Assembly (NCBI GenBank): GCA_016463765.1
Contig: JAEMQS010000033.1
Span: 1 to 41,150 of the forward strand
DNA length: 41,150 nucleotides
Direction: 5' to 3'
DNA from: Solirubrobacteraceae bacterium
GTDB taxonomy: Bacteria; Actinomycetota; Thermoleophilia; Solirubrobacterales; Solirubrobacteraceae
How positions within the stretch are numbered: the stretch's first letter is position 1; every line of letters begins with the position of its first letter. The position numbers were made by a program, and so were the translations under genes. The notes under the pieces are model-generated. The model saw only the letters and a list, made by a program, of their open reading frames with translations. It was not told the origin of the DNA and did not search any database. This document shows, piece after piece, positions 39,965 through 41,150 of this stretch.

Positions 39965-41131
39965 ATGCCGCCGCTGATCACCCGCGAGGAGGCGCTCGAA
40001 CTCGGAGCGCTCACCGACCCGAAGGACATCGAAGCGCTGGTCGAGCGCGCCTGGGCCGCCCGCGTGGAGCACTTCGGCGACAGCACCGACATGTGCTCGC
40101 TCGTCAACGCGAAGTCCGGCGGCTGCGCCGAGGACTGCGGCTTCTGCGCCCAGTCGCGCTTCGCGGAGGCCGAGACGCCGATGCACGCGATGATGGAGCC
40201 CGACCAGATCCTCGAGCACGCCAAGGCGGCCGAGGCAGCGGGCGCGCACCGCTTCTGCATGGTCACCCAGGGCCAGGGGCTGTCCAAGCGCGACTTCGAC
40301 AAGCTGCTTGAGGGCGCGCGACTCGTCTCCGAGAACACGAACCTCAAGCGCTGCGCCTCGATCGGCCACATGAGCGTCGCCCGCGCGACGCAGCTCAAAG
40401 AGGCCGGGATCCAGCGTGTCCACCACAACGTGGAGACCGCCAAGTCGTACTACGACGAGGTCACGTCGACGGTCCGATATGAGGGCCGCCTGCGCACGAT
40501 CGACGCGGTCAAGCAGGCCGGGCTCGAGACCTGCGTCGGCGGCATCCTCAACCTCGGTGAGACGAACGCGCAGCGCGTCGAGATGGCCTTCGAGCTCGCC
40601 GAGATCAACCCGACGTCGGTGCCGATCAACCTGCTGAACCCGCGCGCCGGCACGAAGTTCGGCGACCGCGAGTACCTGGACCCGTGGGAAGCCGTGCAGT
40701 GGGTGGCGATCTTCCGCCTCATCCTGCCCGACGCCCTCTTCCGTCTCTGCGGCGGTCGTACCGAGAACCTCAAGGAGCTCCAGCCGCTCGCCGTCAAGGC
40801 GGGGGTCAACGGCGTGATGATGGGGAACTTCCTCACCACGCTGGGCAACACGCCCGAGGAGGACCGGGCGATGTTCGAGGACCTCGGGCTGAACATCGCC
40901 CGCCAGGACGACAACGGCGCGAACCCTCGCCCGGACAACCGCTCCGGATGGCTGGAGGGGCGCACGCCCGACCCGGTCGGCGAGTACCTCGACGCGGCGA
41001 CGCCCGCGGGCGAGGTCGACCTGCAGGTCCGCCTGTGGGACCCGTCGACCCAGCTTCGCTTCGCGAAGAAGCGCCGCGTGCCGCCCAGGCCGGACGGCGC
41101 GCCCAACCGCGTGCCGGCCCAGGCCGGCTGA
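39965..41131 (+). CDS. bioB: Biotin synthase
   Basis: Radical SAM enzyme that inserts sulfur into dethiobiotin, the last step of biotin synthesis. The 388-residue protein has the [4Fe-4S] motif Cys54-x3-Cys58-x2-Cys61 (CAEDCGFC), the [2Fe-2S] ligands Cys98, Cys130, Cys190 and Arg260, and the GGILNLGET and LNPRAGT segments; all known ligands of E. coli BioB are conserved. A C-terminal extension of about 55 residues beyond the core (GWLEGRTPDPVGEYLD onward) is Pro/Arg-rich and probably disordered. The other biotin genes (bioA, D, F) are not next to it. It serves the biotin carrier protein upstream in principle. Confidence 0.97.
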   Translation: MPPLITREEALELGALTDPKDIEALVERAWAARVEHFGDSTDMCSLVNAKSGGCAEDCGFCAQSRFAEAETPMHAMMEPDQILEHAKAAEAAGAHRFCMVTQGQGLSKRDFDKLLEGARLVSENTNLKRCASIGHMSVARATQLKEAGIQRVHHNVETAKSYYDEVTSTVRYEGRLRTIDAVKQAGLETCVGGILNLGETNAQRVEMAFELAEINPTSVPINLLNPRAGTKFGDREYLDPWEAVQWVAIFRLILPDALFRLCGGRTENLKELQPLAVKAGVNGVMMGNFLTTLGNTPEEDRAMFEDLGLNIARQDDNGANPRPDNRSGWLEGRTPDPVGEYLDAATPAGEVDLQVRLWDPSTQLRFAKKRRVPPRPDGAPNRVPAQAG

Positions 41132-41150
41132 GCGCAGGATTCACCGGGGA

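Overview
This is a very GC-rich (roughly 70% or more by eye), gene-dense chromosomal window of an aerobic, free-living actinobacterium. Several traits together suggest the Thermoleophilia/Solirubrobacterales side of the phylum: a SigB/SigF-type sigma factor with STAS and SpoIIE partners, a secreted RTX protein with C-terminal Asp-Cys-Gly caps, short secreted proteins with Ala/Arg-rich tails, and many TANNNT boxes only 6-10 nt before start codons, as in leaderless mRNAs. That placement is inference. I see no rRNA, tRNA, CRISPR array, insertion sequence or prophage. I annotate 43 coding regions, including one uncertain small gene.

Layout. 1-5.4 kb: the start of a succinate-semialdehyde dehydrogenase-type enzyme, a polytopic membrane protein, manganese catalase, a Ca2+/H+ antiporter and an EthA-like Baeyer-Villiger monooxygenase. 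5.4-7.2 kb: a tightly coupled four-gene operon (77-aa Pro/Glu-rich protein, DUF1360, DUF6328, degenerate receiver-ANTAR). 7.3-9.6 kb: HAD phosphatase, zinc alcohol dehydrogenase, CBS protein. 9.6-12 kb: MerR-type regulator with a PAS/GAF-like sensor, STAS protein, SigB/F sigma factor. 12-16.4 kb: FAD/Rieske oxidoreductase, SRPBCC and CDGSH proteins, a haem-oxygenase-fold diiron protein, and a YbdK-type ligase. 16.5-24.2 kb: SpoIIE phosphatase fused to a SnoaL-like domain, STAS partner, cytochrome P450 with a divergent MerR regulator, and a GAF-GAF-GGDEF-EAL protein. 24.3-29 kb: lipoprotein intradiol dioxygenase, acyl-CoA dehydrogenase, SDR, flavin reductase, GNAT and a degenerate SDR. 29-34.5 kb: secreted propeller/RTX protein, VOC protein, acyltransferase and glycerol kinase. 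34.5-41.1 kb: a structured gap with a possible 53-aa gene, small biotin carrier, crotonase-family protein, aldo/keto reductase, secreted protein, lipoprotein, GGDEF protein and biotin synthase.

How the genes may work together. The left 20 kb reads as a general-stress region. Promoter-like GTTT-N15/16-GGG(T/C)AC elements, the SigB/SigF type, lie before manganese catalase, the CBS/alcohol-dehydrogenase operon and the FAD/Rieske operon. A weaker match precedes the Pro/Glu-rich/DUF1360/DUF6328/ANTAR operon. The sigma gene, two STAS proteins and a SpoIIE phosphatase are in the same stretch, but no RsbW-type anti-sigma kinase is present.

A second theme is gene ends. All eight convergent pairs overlap, abut or are 2 bp apart, and in several a hairpin sits exactly on the junction, so transcription may be stopped in both directions inside the 3' coding ends. 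No single complete new system is proven. The best candidates for something undescribed are the four-gene stress operon, the junction hairpins (especially the one that gives two unrelated proteins the same C-terminal peptide), and the small Cys-containing ORF plus hairpin in the 34.5-35.0 kb gap.
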